Source: Paludibacteraceae bacterium
GTDB taxonomy: Bacteria > Bacteroidota > Bacteroidia > Bacteroidales > Paludibacteraceae
Direction: 5' to 3'
NCBI GenBank assembly: GCA_017557345.1
Contig: JAFYZR010000092.1
Coordinates: forward strand, 1-63,992
Length of the DNA: 63,992 bases
The notes beneath the pieces were generated by a model. The model ran no database searches, was not told the DNA's origin, and saw only the letters and a list, made by a program, of their open reading frames with translations. Shown in pieces: positions 51,445 through 61,627 of this stretch. The stretch's first letter is position 1. The number at the start of each line of letters is the position of its first letter. The position numbers and the translations under genes were made by a program.

Positions 51445-54033
51445 TTATTCTTGATTTTCGTTGTTAGTTTCTTCCACTTCCGGATTTTCCTGATTGTCAA
51501 TGTTCTCCGGAACTTCATCGTTATCCTCTTTCGGAACGATGCAACCGCTTACAAGCGTGTCATTACGTTTCTGAAGTTCAATCAGTTTGACACCTTGAGC
51601 AGCACGTCCGGTTTGACGGATGGTCGAAATATCCATACGGATGGCTGTTCCGGATTTCGTCATTAGCATCAAGTCGTCAGCATCGGTTACAGCTTCAATT
51701 CCTACGAGGTGACCTGTTTTCTCCGTTATCTCGATGGTCTTAACACCCTTACCGCCACGATTTGTTACGCGATAAATCGGATTTCCTTCTTCGTCGTCCA
51801 CCGGCGTACGCTTACCAAATCCGTTCTCTGAGATAACGAGAATAGTCTTGTCTGTATTCTTCTCTACACAAACCGTGCCAATCACGCGATCTTGTCCGTC
51901 ATCCTCCAGTGTAATTGCCTTCACACCGGTTGCGCTACGGCCCATCGGACGAACGCCGCCTTCGTTGAAACGACATACTTTACCATTGTACGAAGCAACC
52001 AGCATCTCGCTTTGTCCGTCAGTCAATGTAACACCAATCAGTTCGTCGCCTTCACGCAAACCAAGAGCGATGATACCGTTAGCACGCGGACGAGAATAAG
52101 CCTCGAGTGTCGTTTTCTTCATCAAGCCATTTTTGGTAATGAAGATCAAGAAGTGGTTCTCAACGTATTCTTGGTCGTTCAAGCCCTTGACATTGATGCA
52201 AGTACGTACTTTATCGCCGCTTTGGAGATTGATCATATTCTGAATAGCGCGACCTTTGGACTGCTTGTTTCCTTCCGGAAGGTCATAGACCTTCTGCCAG
52301 TACAAACGACCCATTTCGGTAAAGAACATCATGGTCGAGTGCATCGAAGCTTGATATACACGCTCGATGAAATCCTGGTCACGTGCACTACCGGCTTTCG
52401 AACCAATACCGCCACGAGTCTGTTGACGGAAGTCTGCCAGCGGAGTACGTTTGATATAACCGAGGTGCGAGATGGTAATAACCCTATCGTCATCTGCGTA
52501 CATATCTTCTGGATTGAACTCAGTAGCCATCTTCACGATTTGCGTACGACGCTCGTCTCCGTATTTCTCTTTGATTTCAAGGAGTTCGGTGTTGATCAGG
52601 TCATAACGCATCTCATCGCTTGCCAGCAATTCATTGAGGTGAGCAATAAGTTTCTCGAGTTCCTCATATTTAGCCTTCAATTCATCGATACGCAAGCCAG
52701 TGAGCGCGCTCAGACGCATATCCACGATTGCCTTGGATTGCAATTCGTCGATATTGAAGCGTGCCTCCAAATTAGCCTGAGCATCGGCAGGAGTGCGGCT
52801 TGCACGGATAATACGTACTACTTCATCGATATTATCTACGGCGATGATCAATCCTTCCAAGATATGAGCACGATCTTCCGCTTCTTTGAGTTCGAAACGC
52901 GTACGACGAGTAACCACTTCCATGCGGTGCTCAATGAAATTACCGATGAGCTGCTTGAGATTCAAGAGCATTGGACGGCCTTTCACGAGCGCAATACTGT
53001 TCACAGCAAAGCTGGATTGCAGCGCGGTGAACTTATACAGCTTGTTCAGCACTACTTGTGCGTTTGCGTCACGCTTCACTTCCACAACGATGCGGATATC
53101 ACGTTTCGAATGGTCGCTGATATCTGCGATTCCTTCGATTTTCTTATCATTGACCAGTTCCGCGATATTCTTTACCAGATCAGCCTTAACAACACCGTAA
53201 GGCAGTTCGGTAATCACGATGCGCTCGCGTCCGTTGTCATCGGTCTCGATATCGGCATTCGAACGAATAATAACACGTCCGCGACCGGTTTCATAAGCAT
53301 CTTTAACGCCCTGATAACCGTAAATCGTACCGCCAGTCGGGAAATCCGGAGCTTTCACATGTTCCATCAAATCCTCTACGGTAATTTCCGGAATGAAAGC
53401 ATCATGCATGCGTGCCTTAATATTATCGATATACGCGCAACAACCGTCAATAACCTCAGAAAGGTTGTGTGTCGGCATATTCGTTGCCATACCAACGGCA
53501 ATACCGCTTGCACCATTTACCAACAAGTTAGGGAAACGGCAAGGCAGAACAACCGGCTCTTTGAGCGAGTCGTCGAAGTTATTCTGCATATCAACGGTAT
53601 CTTTGTCGATATCGCGGAGCATTTCCTCGGCCAATTTGCTCAGACGAGCCTCGGTATAACGCATAGCAGCTGCGCCATCGCCATCGACCGAACCGAAGTT
53701 ACCTTGACCATCAACCAAGCAATAACGCATTGCCCAAGGCTGAGCCATACGGACTAACGTACCGTAAATACTGCTATCACCATGCGGGTGATACTTACCC
53801 ATTACCTCACCGACAATACGCGCACTTTTCTTTGTCGGTTTGTCGCTCGTGTTACCGAGCTCGTTCATTCCAAAGAGTACACGGCGGTGAACCGGTTTGA
53901 AACCGTCGCGCACATCCGGCAGCGCACGGCTTACAATCACACTCATCGAGTAATCGATATACGAGGACTTCATTTCCTCGTCAATCTTCACAGGGATAAT
54001 GTGATCATTCTTAATAATCTCGTTTTCTTCCAT
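51445..54033 (-). CDS. gyrA: DNA gyrase subunit A
   Basis: An 862-aa type IIA topoisomerase subunit that introduces negative supercoils with GyrB. The active Tyr is Tyr126 in AAMRYTEARL; the C-terminal beta-pinwheel begins near 500 and includes a GyrA-box-like QQTRGGIGSKAG. The last about 30 residues are acidic (PENIDNQENPEVEETNNENQE). The promoter at 54094-54125 on the minus strand is strong. Long open frames on the opposite strand are shadows. Confidence 0.98.
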   Translation of the reverse strand: MEENEIIKNDHIIPVKIDEEMKSSYIDYSMSVIVSRALPDVRDGFKPVHRRVLFGMNELGNTSDKPTKKSARIVGEVMGKYHPHGDSSIYGTLVRMAQPWAMRYCLVDGQGNFGSVDGDGAAAMRYTEARLSKLAEEMLRDIDKDTVDMQNNFDDSLKEPVVLPCRFPNLLVNGASGIAVGMATNMPTHNLSEVIDGCCAYIDNIKARMHDAFIPEITVEDLMEHVKAPDFPTGGTIYGYQGVKDAYETGRGRVIIRSNADIETDDNGRERIVITELPYGVVKADLVKNIAELVNDKKIEGIADISDHSKRDIRIVVEVKRDANAQVVLNKLYKFTALQSSFAVNSIALVKGRPMLLNLKQLIGNFIEHRMEVVTRRTRFELKEAEDRAHILEGLIIAVDNIDEVVRIIRASRTPADAQANLEARFNIDELQSKAIVDMRLSALTGLRIDELKAKYEELEKLIAHLNELLASDEMRYDLINTELLEIKEKYGDERRTQIVKMATEFNPEDMYADDDRVITISHLGYIKRTPLADFRQQTRGGIGSKAGSARDQDFIERVYQASMHSTMMFFTEMGRLYWQKVYDLPEGNKQSKGRAIQNMINLQSGDKVRTCINVKGLNDQEYVENHFLIFITKNGLMKKTTLEAYSRPRANGIIALGLREGDELIGVTLTDGQSEMLVASYNGKVCRFNEGGVRPMGRSATGVKAITLEDDGQDRVIGTVCVEKNTDKTILVISENGFGKRTPVDDEEGNPIYRVTNRGGKGVKTIEITEKTGHLVGIEAVTDADDLMLMTKSGTAIRMDISTIRQTGRAAQGVKLIELQKRNDTLVSGCIVPKEDNDEVPENIDNQENPEVEETNNENQE

Positions 54034-54093
54034 TTGAATAAATATAATGTTTTGTTAATTGATAGCTTTTTTCGTTCCACATATTTTGCGCTG

Positions 54094-54125
54094 CAAAATT
54101 ACAACTTTTTTTTGACATATGCAAA
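54094..54125 (-). promoter_or_regulatory. Promoter of gyrA
   Basis: On the minus strand TTTGCATATG (54125-54116) and TAATTTTGC (from 54101), followed by a leader of about 60 nt. Confidence 0.85.
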
Positions 54126-54318
54126 TTTTTTGACTATTTTTTTGCATTTTTATGCATTTTGTATTCTTTTTCGACTATCTCCCGACAGAAAACAGAAAGT
54201 GTCTCAGAACGCAAATAAATGCCCTTTATCCTTATTTTTATCTTTCGCCCGCGCGCGACTATATACACGAGAATGCGCTTTTTATGCCTTTTACCATTTA
54301 CTTGACACCGAGAATAAC

Positions 54319-54370
54319 GCACTTATCGCGCACTAATAGCGCACTTATCACGCACTAATCACGCACTAAT
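54319..54370. repeat. 11-bp tandem array, 5 units (GCACTTATCNC)
   Basis: GCACT occurs at 54319, 54330, 54341, 54352 and 54363, exactly 11 bp apart. The units alternate GCACTTATC and GCACTAAT with short variable ends. It lies between the divergent gyrA and rho genes. Elsewhere 54126-54495 is AT-rich with no gene I can support. Confidence 0.95.
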
Positions 54371-54495
54371 TTTTGCATGTAATTTCGTTGGTATTATATA
54401 CATAGTATATAATACCGGAGAGTTGATATAAAAATGGCAAAAATTTAATATTCTGTTTCCTATATTTTGCAATTTTGCAAAAAAGAGCAGAAAAA

Positions 54496-54527
54496 TTTGC
54501 ATATTCGAAATATTTTTATTACCTTTG
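54496..54527 (+). promoter_or_regulatory. Promoter of rho
   Basis: TTTGCATATTCG (from 54496) and TACCTTTGC (from 54520) with 20-bp spacing. The leader to the ATG at 54593 is about 60 nt and starts like that of the promoter at 32690 (CGAATTTGAAAAAGA). Confidence 0.85.
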
Positions 54528-54592
54528 CGCCGAATTTGAAAAAGAACTGTCATCTTTTCAGATTTTTCCCAGAAAATATACCATTTAGTTTT

Positions 54593-56347
54593 ATGCAATA
54601 CGAATTACAAAAACTCGAGCGTATGTCGCTCGATGACGTCCGTAAGATTGCACGCAGTATGGGTTTGAATCCCCGTCGTAGTCAGTCTTTACGTGAAATC
54701 AGTTATGCCATTTTGGATGCTCAGGCCGATAACCGAGCAGCCGTTGTGCAGGCCAAAGAAGAAGCTCGTGCCGCTGCAGGCGAAAAGCCGGCTAAGCGTG
54801 CTCGCACACGCGGTGTGACAAGGTCTGTAGCAAAAGTGACCTCTTCTTCCGGAAACGGAGAAAACATCCGCGCAACAGTTGGTACTGAGAAAGAGCAAAT
54901 GGCTCAGATGCAGGCGGATATTGAGGCGAACCAACATCGTCCGAACCGTACCGTGCAGCAAGTAGGCGGAATACTTGGCGATGCTCCGGAGGAGAAAAAT
55001 GATGGAGTAAGCGCAGCCAAGCCGCTTAATGACGAACCAAAGGCTCCTAATGATGCACCGGTTGTTGAGAAGCCCAAGAAACGCGGCAGACCTAAGAAAG
55101 CAGCCGAGAATCAAGAGGTGAAAGAGGAAGCACCGAAAGCGAAAGCCGAAAAACCAGAGAAAAAAGCGGAGCAGCAAGAGGTTGTTCCTGCTGAAACAGA
55201 GCCGGAGTTCATTCTGCCTGATCTGGGAGAAAACGTGATTGCGATGGGAACGCTGGAATGCGCGCCTGACGGATACGGATTCCTTCGTTCTGCGGATTAT
55301 AACTACCTGCCCAGTCCCGATGATGTGTATGTCAGCAAAGATCAAGTGCGCCAATACGGTTTGAAGCCCGGCGATACCGTGGAATGTTCGATTCGCGTGA
55401 ATCCACAGCCGGATAAGTTCTTCCCGATGGATAAAGTAATCCGTATAAACGGATTAGAGCCGGAGTTGGCGAAACGCCGTGTGGCATTCGAGAACCTTAC
55501 ACCACTCTTCCCTGATCAGAAATTCAAACTCTGCACAGGTCATGGCGACTCGTTGAGCGTACGTATGATTGATCTCTTTGCGCCGATTGGCAAAGGTCAA
55601 CGCGGACTGATTGTGGCACAACCGAAAACCGGTAAAACGGTGTTACTCAAGGAGTTAGCTAATGCTATTTTAAAGAATAATCCTGAGGTTTACATGATTG
55701 TTCTGCTTATCGACGAACGTCCGGAAGAAGTAACCGATATGCAACGCAGCGTAGCTGCGGAAGTTATTGCTTCGACCTTTGACGAGCCGGCAGAGAACCA
55801 TGTGAAAGTGGCAAATATCGTTCACGAGAAAGCGAAACGACTGGTTGAGAGCGGTCATGACGTAGTCATCCTACTCGACTCTATCACTCGTCTGGCGCGT
55901 GCTTATAACACCGTTGCTCCTTCGAGCGGAAAAGTGCTGTCCGGAGGTGTGGAAGCGCAGGCTCTTCATAAGCCCAAACGTTTCTTCGGTGCCGCACGTA
56001 ACATCGAGTTTGGCGGTTCGCTGACGATTATCGCGACCGCGTTGACCGAGACCGGCAGCAAAATGGACGATTTGATCTTCGAGGAGTTCAAGGGAACGGG
56101 AAATATGGAGTTGCAACTTGACCGTAAGCTGGCTAACCGCCGTATTTTCCCGGCCGTAGATATTCCTGCTTCCAGCACGCGTCGCGATGACCTGCTGTTA
56201 CCGCCGGATGTGATCAGCCGCATGTGGCAAATCCGCAAGCAATTGAGCGACATGAGCGGTCAGGAAGCCATGGAGAAACTGCGCACATATATGGAGCGCA
56301 CAGAAGATAACGATGAGTTCCTGTTAGCGGTCAATGGTGCCCGCTAA
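54593..56347 (+). CDS. rho: Transcription termination factor Rho with disordered insert
   Basis: A 584-aa hexameric RNA helicase, longer than the 419 aa of E. coli. The N-terminal helical Rho_N is about 1-45; an insert of about 150 residues (about 50-205) is rich in Lys, Glu, Ala and Pro; the RNA-binding OB fold contains [12 protein letters not shown]; and Walker A is AQPKTGKT (about 342-349). Bacteroides Rho proteins are known to have such disordered inserts, reported to promote phase separation. The ATG at 54593 is favoured because the -7 box sits at 54520-54527, after an upstream start at 54467. Confidence 0.96.
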   Translation: MQYELQKLERMSLDDVRKIARSMGLNPRRSQSLREISYAILDAQADNRAAVVQAKEEARAAAGEKPAKRARTRGVTRSVAKVTSSSGNGENIRATVGTEKEQMAQMQADIEANQHRPNRTVQQVGGILGDAPEEKNDGVSAAKPLNDEPKAPNDAPVVEKPKKRGRPKKAAENQEVKEEAPKAKAEKPEKKAEQQEVVPAETEPEFILPDLGENVIAMGTLECAPDGYGFLRSADYNYLPSPDDVYVSKDQVRQYGLKPGDTVECSIRVNPQPDKFFPMDKVIRINGLEPELAKRRVAFENLTPLFPDQKFKLCTGHGDSLSVRMIDLFAPIGKGQRGLIVAQPKTGKTVLLKELANAILKNNPEVYMIVLLIDERPEEVTDMQRSVAAEVIASTFDEPAENHVKVANIVHEKAKRLVESGHDVVILLDSITRLARAYNTVAPSSGKVLSGGVEAQALHKPKRFFGAARNIEFGGSLTIIATALTETGSKMDDLIFEEFKGTGNMELQLDRKLANRRIFPAVDIPASSTRRDDLLLPPDVISRMWQIRKQLSDMSGQEAMEKLRTYMERTEDNDEFLLAVNGAR

Positions 56348-56369
56348 TAGTGTAAATCGTTGAACGGTT

Positions 56370-56792
56370 ATGAAGATTCTAATTCTAAATGGGCCGAATT
56401 TGAATCGTCTGGGTTTACGCAAGCCGGAAATATACGGTTCAAAGACAATGGCACAAATTTTGTTGGAAATCCAGCAAAGCTGGCCGGACGTGCACTTTGT
56501 GTATAAGCAATCGAACCATGAAGGCGATCTGATTGATTGGATTCAGGAGTTCGAAGGAGAAGGCATCGTTCTCAATGCCGGAGGCTATACACATACAAGC
56601 GTGGCGTTACGGGATGCCGTGGAAGATTGTGCTATTCCCGTGGTGGAAGTGCATATAAGCGACATTACCAAACGTGAGCCATTTAGACAAACGAGCCTTT
56701 TGACCGGCGTATGCGCAAAATCAATAATCGGTATAGGAACCGACTGCTACGCGCAAGCAGTAAAATGGATAATAGATGAAGCGAATTGTTAA
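56370..56792 (+). CDS. aroQ: 3-dehydroquinate dehydratase, type II
   Basis: A 140-aa dodecameric enzyme of the shikimate pathway. ILNGPNLNRLGLRKPEIYG, KQSNHEGDLIDWIQ, VLNAGGYTHTSVALRDA and VVEVHISDITKREPFRQTS contain the catalytic Tyr, Asn, His and Arg. It lies 22 bp after rho. Confidence 0.96.
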   Translation: MKILILNGPNLNRLGLRKPEIYGSKTMAQILLEIQQSWPDVHFVYKQSNHEGDLIDWIQEFEGEGIVLNAGGYTHTSVALRDAVEDCAIPVVEVHISDITKREPFRQTSLLTGVCAKSIIGIGTDCYAQAVKWIIDEANC

Positions 56793-59412
56793 TTTACTTG
56801 GACTATTGGCCATCAGCACTTGGCTTTTGGCTGCTAATAGTGTGACCGGAAAAGTGATTGACGCCAGCACAAAACAGCCAATAGACTTTGCCAATGTGAG
56901 CGTGCTGAACGCGCCTAAAGGACAAATGCCAAGTATGCCTCCCGGAGAAATGCCTGAAGGCGAAATGCCGGATTTTCCTAAAGGAAAGAAGCCACAGTTT
57001 GATCAGACACCTGTAACAGGAACGGTAACGGACGAAAAGGGTGAGTTTAGCATAGAGCTGGCAGACGGCAAGTATATACTTGTTGTATCTTTCATGGGTT
57101 ACAGCGACCAGCGCCGCGAAGTGACCGTTGCCGGTAAGCCGGTTAACGTAGGTCGTATTGCCCTCAAAGAAGATTCCCGCGTGCTGCAAGACGTAGAAGT
57201 GGTCGGGCAAAACAGCTCCATGCGCTTTGAGTTGGATAAGAAAGTATTCACCGTTGACCAGAATATTGCTTCTGCAGGTGCCAGTGTGAGTGAAGTGCTG
57301 GAAAATATTCCGTCCGTAGATGTTGACCAAGAAGGAAACATCTCGCTCCGCAACTCTGAAGACGTGGAAATATGGATTAACGGCAAGCCGGCAGGCCTGA
57401 ATAGCGAGAACCGCGGTCAGGTATTGCAGCAAATGCCCGCAGGCACGATTGAAAAGATAGAAATCATCACTAATCCAAGTGCCAAGTATTCCCCTGAAGG
57501 AACTTCCGGAATTATCAACCTGGTCATGAAGAAAGACCGTAAAGCCGGTTTCTACGGCTCTATCCAGGCAGGAATCGACTATTCGCTTGCTGCGCCGTGG
57601 ACCACTCCTCCCGGAGCCAATGTGGGCTTTAATATCAACTTCAATGCCGGTCCTGTAGACGGTTATTTCAATGTGGGCTACCGTTACCACACCAGCAACG
57701 GAGGTAGCACGACCGACCGCTATAATCTTAACGGTGCAGGCAGTAAGGAGTTGGACTCTACCCTTATTAGCAGCCATCTGGAGCAGGAAGGTCATCAAAG
57801 TCACAGGGGTGGCGGAATGTTTGCCCGTGGCGGTCTGAATTTCCACGTGGCTGAAGGCCATACGATTGGTGTGAGCGGGTTTGGCATGGTTAGCGAGCCG
57901 AAAGCATTCTACATGAAAAACTCGAACCATCGTACGTACCTTTTGACTACCCCGGCGGGCGATACTACGCGCTACTACACGCGTGACCAAGCAGGTACAG
58001 GCTACCATCCGGGTGGTAACGCTACGCTCGATTATACCTTCGAGATGGATGAACACTGGCTGATGATTAGCGGTACGTATAATAACTTCGGATTCAACAT
58101 GCTGACTGACTACACGCAAACGGAAGACGAAGACACGTTATACCAAGACCAGAGCACACTCAGCACAGATCAAGGTATCGAGATTAAGGCGGATTATGAA
58201 TGGAAACCGACGCCTCAGAGTCGTTTGGAAGCCGGTTATGACTATACGTGTAATTGGGGCAATAGTTTAGCTGACGCACATAATATTATCAACGGAGAAG
58301 CACAGGAACTTTATGCATATTATACCGATTATCGTAGCCAGAAACAAAACCACGCGCTCTACGTGACCTATGGCAACCGTTTCTGGAACAAACTGTCCGT
58401 TCAGGTCGGGTTGCGCGGTGAGTATTATATGCGGCATATTGAATCCACTTACAAGGACGAAACAGGGGCGGAACAAGATGCCTACGCCGCATATCCGAAT
58501 AAGAAAGACACCGCTTATTTCCAATTATTTCCAAGTGCCTATATTGGTTATGATTTCGGCAACGGACATGAATTGCAACTCAACTATACCCGCCGAGTTC
58601 GTCGTCCGTGGGGACACCAGATCAACCCGCGTATGGACTTCTCGGATAGCACGAACATCAGTTATGGTAACGTGGATTTGTTGCCGTCGTATTCGAATAA
58701 CCTGGAACTCAATTATCTGAAGACTTGGGAACGCCATACGCTCTCTGCCGGTGTATTCTGGAAATACCAGGAAGGAGCCGTTCAGAATATCAAATATATG
58801 GACGGCGATGTGATGAAGAACACCTACCTCAATGTAGCCACGCGCCAGGAGTTAGGTGTTGAGTTGGTTGCCAAGAACCGTCTGTTCGGGGAGATTCTCC
58901 AACTGACCACCAGTGCCAATTTCTATTGGAATAACATTGCAGCGATTAACGAGACGATTGTGCACCAAGGCACTGCGATTCCCGTTAATTTGCCGTCGCA
59001 GAATATCTTCGCAGGCTCTGTGCGCTTAAATGCACAGTTCTTGTTCACCAAGAATTTCAGCGGACAAATCAGTGCCCGTTACCGTTCGCCACGCGTTGTA
59101 GCACAGGGAACGACCAGTCACTCCTACTCGATTGACCTCGGTCTGCGCCATACTTTCCTCAACAAGCAATTGGCTCTTGCGCTCAATGTACGAGACCTGT
59201 TGGATAGTCGTGCAAGACGGAACATCACCTGGGGTGAAGGATTCTGGCAGTTCAGCGAGAACCGTTGGCACAGCCGTTCGATTAGCCTGACACTGACCTA
59301 TAACTTCGGTAACATGCAGCCGCGCCGTAGGAATCGTCCGGACGGTGATTACAGCGGTGGAGGCGATGACTTCGACGATAGTGGAAACAGCAATACGGAT
59401 AGCTCATTCTAA
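56776..59412 (+). CDS. TonB-receptor-like outer-membrane barrel with Met-rich insert
   Basis: An 878-aa protein. The signal peptide (LGLLAISTWLLAA) is followed by a CarboxypepD_reg-like domain (VTGKVIDASTKQPIDFANVSV), plug-like motifs (SEVLENIPSVDVDQEGNISLRN, AKYSPEGTSGIINLVMKKD) and a long beta barrel of the OMP_b-brl_3 type. A Pro/Met/Glu-rich segment (PSMPPGEMPEGEMPDFP, about 55-75) interrupts the first domain. The acidic Gly/Asp/Ser-rich tail (DFDDSGNSNTDSSF) is unusual. It overlaps aroQ by 17 bp. The substrate is unknown. Confidence 0.9.
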   Translation: MKRIVNLLGLLAISTWLLAANSVTGKVIDASTKQPIDFANVSVLNAPKGQMPSMPPGEMPEGEMPDFPKGKKPQFDQTPVTGTVTDEKGEFSIELADGKYILVVSFMGYSDQRREVTVAGKPVNVGRIALKEDSRVLQDVEVVGQNSSMRFELDKKVFTVDQNIASAGASVSEVLENIPSVDVDQEGNISLRNSEDVEIWINGKPAGLNSENRGQVLQQMPAGTIEKIEIITNPSAKYSPEGTSGIINLVMKKDRKAGFYGSIQAGIDYSLAAPWTTPPGANVGFNINFNAGPVDGYFNVGYRYHTSNGGSTTDRYNLNGAGSKELDSTLISSHLEQEGHQSHRGGGMFARGGLNFHVAEGHTIGVSGFGMVSEPKAFYMKNSNHRTYLLTTPAGDTTRYYTRDQAGTGYHPGGNATLDYTFEMDEHWLMISGTYNNFGFNMLTDYTQTEDEDTLYQDQSTLSTDQGIEIKADYEWKPTPQSRLEAGYDYTCNWGNSLADAHNIINGEAQELYAYYTDYRSQKQNHALYVTYGNRFWNKLSVQVGLRGEYYMRHIESTYKDETGAEQDAYAAYPNKKDTAYFQLFPSAYIGYDFGNGHELQLNYTRRVRRPWGHQINPRMDFSDSTNISYGNVDLLPSYSNNLELNYLKTWERHTLSAGVFWKYQEGAVQNIKYMDGDVMKNTYLNVATRQELGVELVAKNRLFGEILQLTTSANFYWNNIAAINETIVHQGTAIPVNLPSQNIFAGSVRLNAQFLFTKNFSGQISARYRSPRVVAQGTTSHSYSIDLGLRHTFLNKQLALALNVRDLLDSRARRNITWGEGFWQFSENRWHSRSISLTLTYNFGNMQPRRRNRPDGDYSGGGDDFDDSGNSNTDSSF

Positions 59413-59429
59413 AAGTTTAAAGTGGAAAG

Positions 59430-60185
59430 TTGAAAGTTAAAAGATACATATTAGTCTTTATTCTTTTCGCAGCGGTCCTTGCTCCTATGCACGCTCAGCA
59501 GGCGATGAACAGGCCCTACGTGGATGACAAGCTCTTCCATTTCGGCTTTCAGTTAGGCTTGAATTTCGCGAGTTACGGCATTACGGATAGCGAGATGCCC
59601 GACACGATAAACGGCACGAATTACATCTACCATGCGCGTGTAGGCAGTATTTTGCCGGGCTTTAATGTGGGATTTATCAGTGATTTGCGGCTCTCGCGGC
59701 ATTTGAATCTGCGTTTCTGTCCGGGTATGCAATTCACCAGCCGGACCATCAGTTACACGCGTCAGACGCCTGAGGATGAAGAAGACCGCAACTGGAAGAG
59801 TCCAACCGGCAGAACAAACAGCATTGATGTACTGGCTATTCCGGTTTACCTGCCGTTGTATCTCAAATGGAGCGCTGAGCGCGAGGGCAACTACCGTCCT
59901 TATGTCATTGCCGGAGGCGGTGCCAGTTTCAATGTGAGCCGGGATAGAGAAAAGCCGGTGCTTATGAATCTGGTGGACTATTTCGCAGAAATAGGCTTTG
60001 GCTGTGACCTCTATTTCCAGTGGTTTAAGTTCTGCCCGGAGATCTCCTACCGTATTGGCTTTGCCAATCAGATCTGCCCGTACGCAGAGCGACACGATAA
60101 CTCCTCGCCGTACGAGGCGTTCTACACCAATGCCATTTCGCGGATGACCAATCACTGCGTGTGTCTAACCTTCAATTTCGAGTAA
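59430..60185 (+). CDS. porT: PorT-family protein of the type IX secretion system
   Basis: A 251-aa outer-membrane barrel with a signal peptide (ILVFILFAAVLAPMHAQ). KLFHFGFQLGLNFASYGI after the signal, then VGSILPGFNVGFISDLRLSRHLNLRFCPGMQF and the closing CVCLTFNFE match PorT. PorT takes part in T9SS, which exports proteins with a C-terminal sorting domain such as the two BspA-like proteins here. Its stop overlaps the next ATG (TAATG). Confidence 0.85.
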   Translation: MKVKRYILVFILFAAVLAPMHAQQAMNRPYVDDKLFHFGFQLGLNFASYGITDSEMPDTINGTNYIYHARVGSILPGFNVGFISDLRLSRHLNLRFCPGMQFTSRTISYTRQTPEDEEDRNWKSPTGRTNSIDVLAIPVYLPLYLKWSAEREGNYRPYVIAGGGASFNVSRDREKPVLMNLVDYFAEIGFGCDLYFQWFKFCPEISYRIGFANQICPYAERHDNSSPYEAFYTNAISRMTNHCVCLTFNFE

Positions 60186-61627
60186 TGCGTAAGTGGCTCC
60201 TCATACTTCTTTGCACTTGTGCGCTGGTGAGTTGCCGCGAGTATCGCGTTAGCGACGACCCTACGCTGCGCCTGGCGTTCAGCTGTGACACCTTGCGTTT
60301 CGACACCATAATCTCGGAGCAAGGCAGTTCAACGCTGATGCTCACTGTCTATAATCCCAATCGCTCTGCCCTTCTCATCGACCGTGTATGGCTGGACAAG
60401 GGGGATATTTTCCGCGTGAATATCGATGGAGAGCCGGACTTGGACCGTCTGACGAATCTGCAGATTAACGGAGGGGACAGTCTGTTTGTCTTCGTGCGTT
60501 GCAGCCAGACGGGCAAAACAGGCAGTAACACGGCTGTTCTCATCGAAGACCGGCTGCATTTCCATTTGGCCACTAATGCCACGCAGGAAGTGTTGCTGGA
60601 AGCCTACGGCCAAGATGTCACACGCATTGGCAAGGCGGGTTGCGGACGTACACAGTTGAGTGAGTGCCACCTGACAGCCGAGCAGCCTTATTTGATTTTC
60701 GATACCTTAATCGTCGGCGGCCAGCTGACCATTGAGGCAGGCACAACGATTTATATGCATAGCGGGGCGTGTATCTTTGCCCTCGGAGATGTATCCGCCA
60801 AGGGCACGCTCAACAACCCCATTCTCATCCGCGGGGACCGCTTAGACAGGCTCTTCGACTCCGTGCCTTATCTGTATGCCGGGGGCAGTTGGAATGGCAT
60901 TTATCTACAAACGGAGCAGCCCAGGAACTATGATTTTGAATATGTGGACATTCTATCCGGAAACATCGGCTTGTACGCTTATAGCACTTGCTCCGGAGCC
61001 CTGCCTACGCTACGGATGGACGGCTGCCGGATACATAACCACACGCTCTACGGGCTGGTGCTGCAACATGTGGATGCACTTGTAACAAACACAGAAATAA
61101 GCAATTGCGCTTCGTATTGCGTCTATTGTGACGGCGGCAAACATGATTTCATTCATTCGACGATTGCCTCCTATTTCGGCTACACGACGATCCGCATTCA
61201 GACGGTGGCGAAAGAGAATGCCGCGGCGGTGTACATCAATAATCTCAGCAAATCCGCGCCGCATACCATTACTTCGTTCTACAACAGTATAATCACGGGT
61301 TTTCTGGCCAATCAACTGGTCGTTGCCACGCCGTTTGATCAATATTATCCCGGAACGTTCACCGGCAATTATCTGAAGACGGACACGCTGGCTTTCCCGC
61401 ATGCACAGCACAACACCTATCGCGCATCGGCTGACACGACGAAAGTGTTTAGGAATGATTTCTACAAGTATAAGGAGTACGTGTATTATGATTTCCGGTT
61501 AGATAGTCTCAGTCCGGCCATCGGCATTGGAGACAGTCTGGCGGCAGTTCCCTATCCTACGGATAGAGAGGGTGTGTCACGCGTAGGACTTAAGCCGGAC
61601 GCAGGTTGTTATCAAAGTCTTCCTTAA
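60185..61627 (+). CDS. Lipoprotein with right-handed beta-helix-like region
   Basis: A 480-aa protein. The signal and lipobox LVSC precede a beta-sandwich-like region (about 30-180). Then comes a series of parallel beta-helix-type rungs (GGQLTIEAGTTIYMHSGACIFALGDVSAKGTLNNPI; LRMDGCRIHNHTLYGLVL; ISNCASYCVYCDGGKHDFIH). The end (PTDREGVSRVGLKPDAGCYQ) resembles polymorphic surface proteins. It is coupled to porT and converges on ribF with a 38-bp overlap. Its function is unknown. Confidence 0.78.
   Translation: MRKWLLILLCTCALVSCREYRVSDDPTLRLAFSCDTLRFDTIISEQGSSTLMLTVYNPNRSALLIDRVWLDKGDIFRVNIDGEPDLDRLTNLQINGGDSLFVFVRCSQTGKTGSNTAVLIEDRLHFHLATNATQEVLLEAYGQDVTRIGKAGCGRTQLSECHLTAEQPYLIFDTLIVGGQLTIEAGTTIYMHSGACIFALGDVSAKGTLNNPILIRGDRLDRLFDSVPYLYAGGSWNGIYLQTEQPRNYDFEYVDILSGNIGLYAYSTCSGALPTLRMDGCRIHNHTLYGLVLQHVDALVTNTEISNCASYCVYCDGGKHDFIHSTIASYFGYTTIRIQTVAKENAAAVYINNLSKSAPHTITSFYNSIITGFLANQLVVATPFDQYYPGTFTGNYLKTDTLAFPHAQHNTYRASADTTKVFRNDFYKYKEYVYYDFRLDSLSPAIGIGDSLAAVPYPTDREGVSRVGLKPDAGCYQSLP

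Noticed and set aside
51892-53757. 621-aa open frame on the plus strand opposite gyrA
   Set aside because: Antisense shadow of a highly conserved gene; no start signals and no recognisable domains. Its length follows from gyrA codon usage.
53740-53800. Gly in place of the Asp87-equivalent in the GyrA quinolone region (HPHGDSSIYG)
   Set aside because: I believe Gly at this site is common in Bacteroidetes GyrA, so it is not evidence of resistance; the key Ser is intact.
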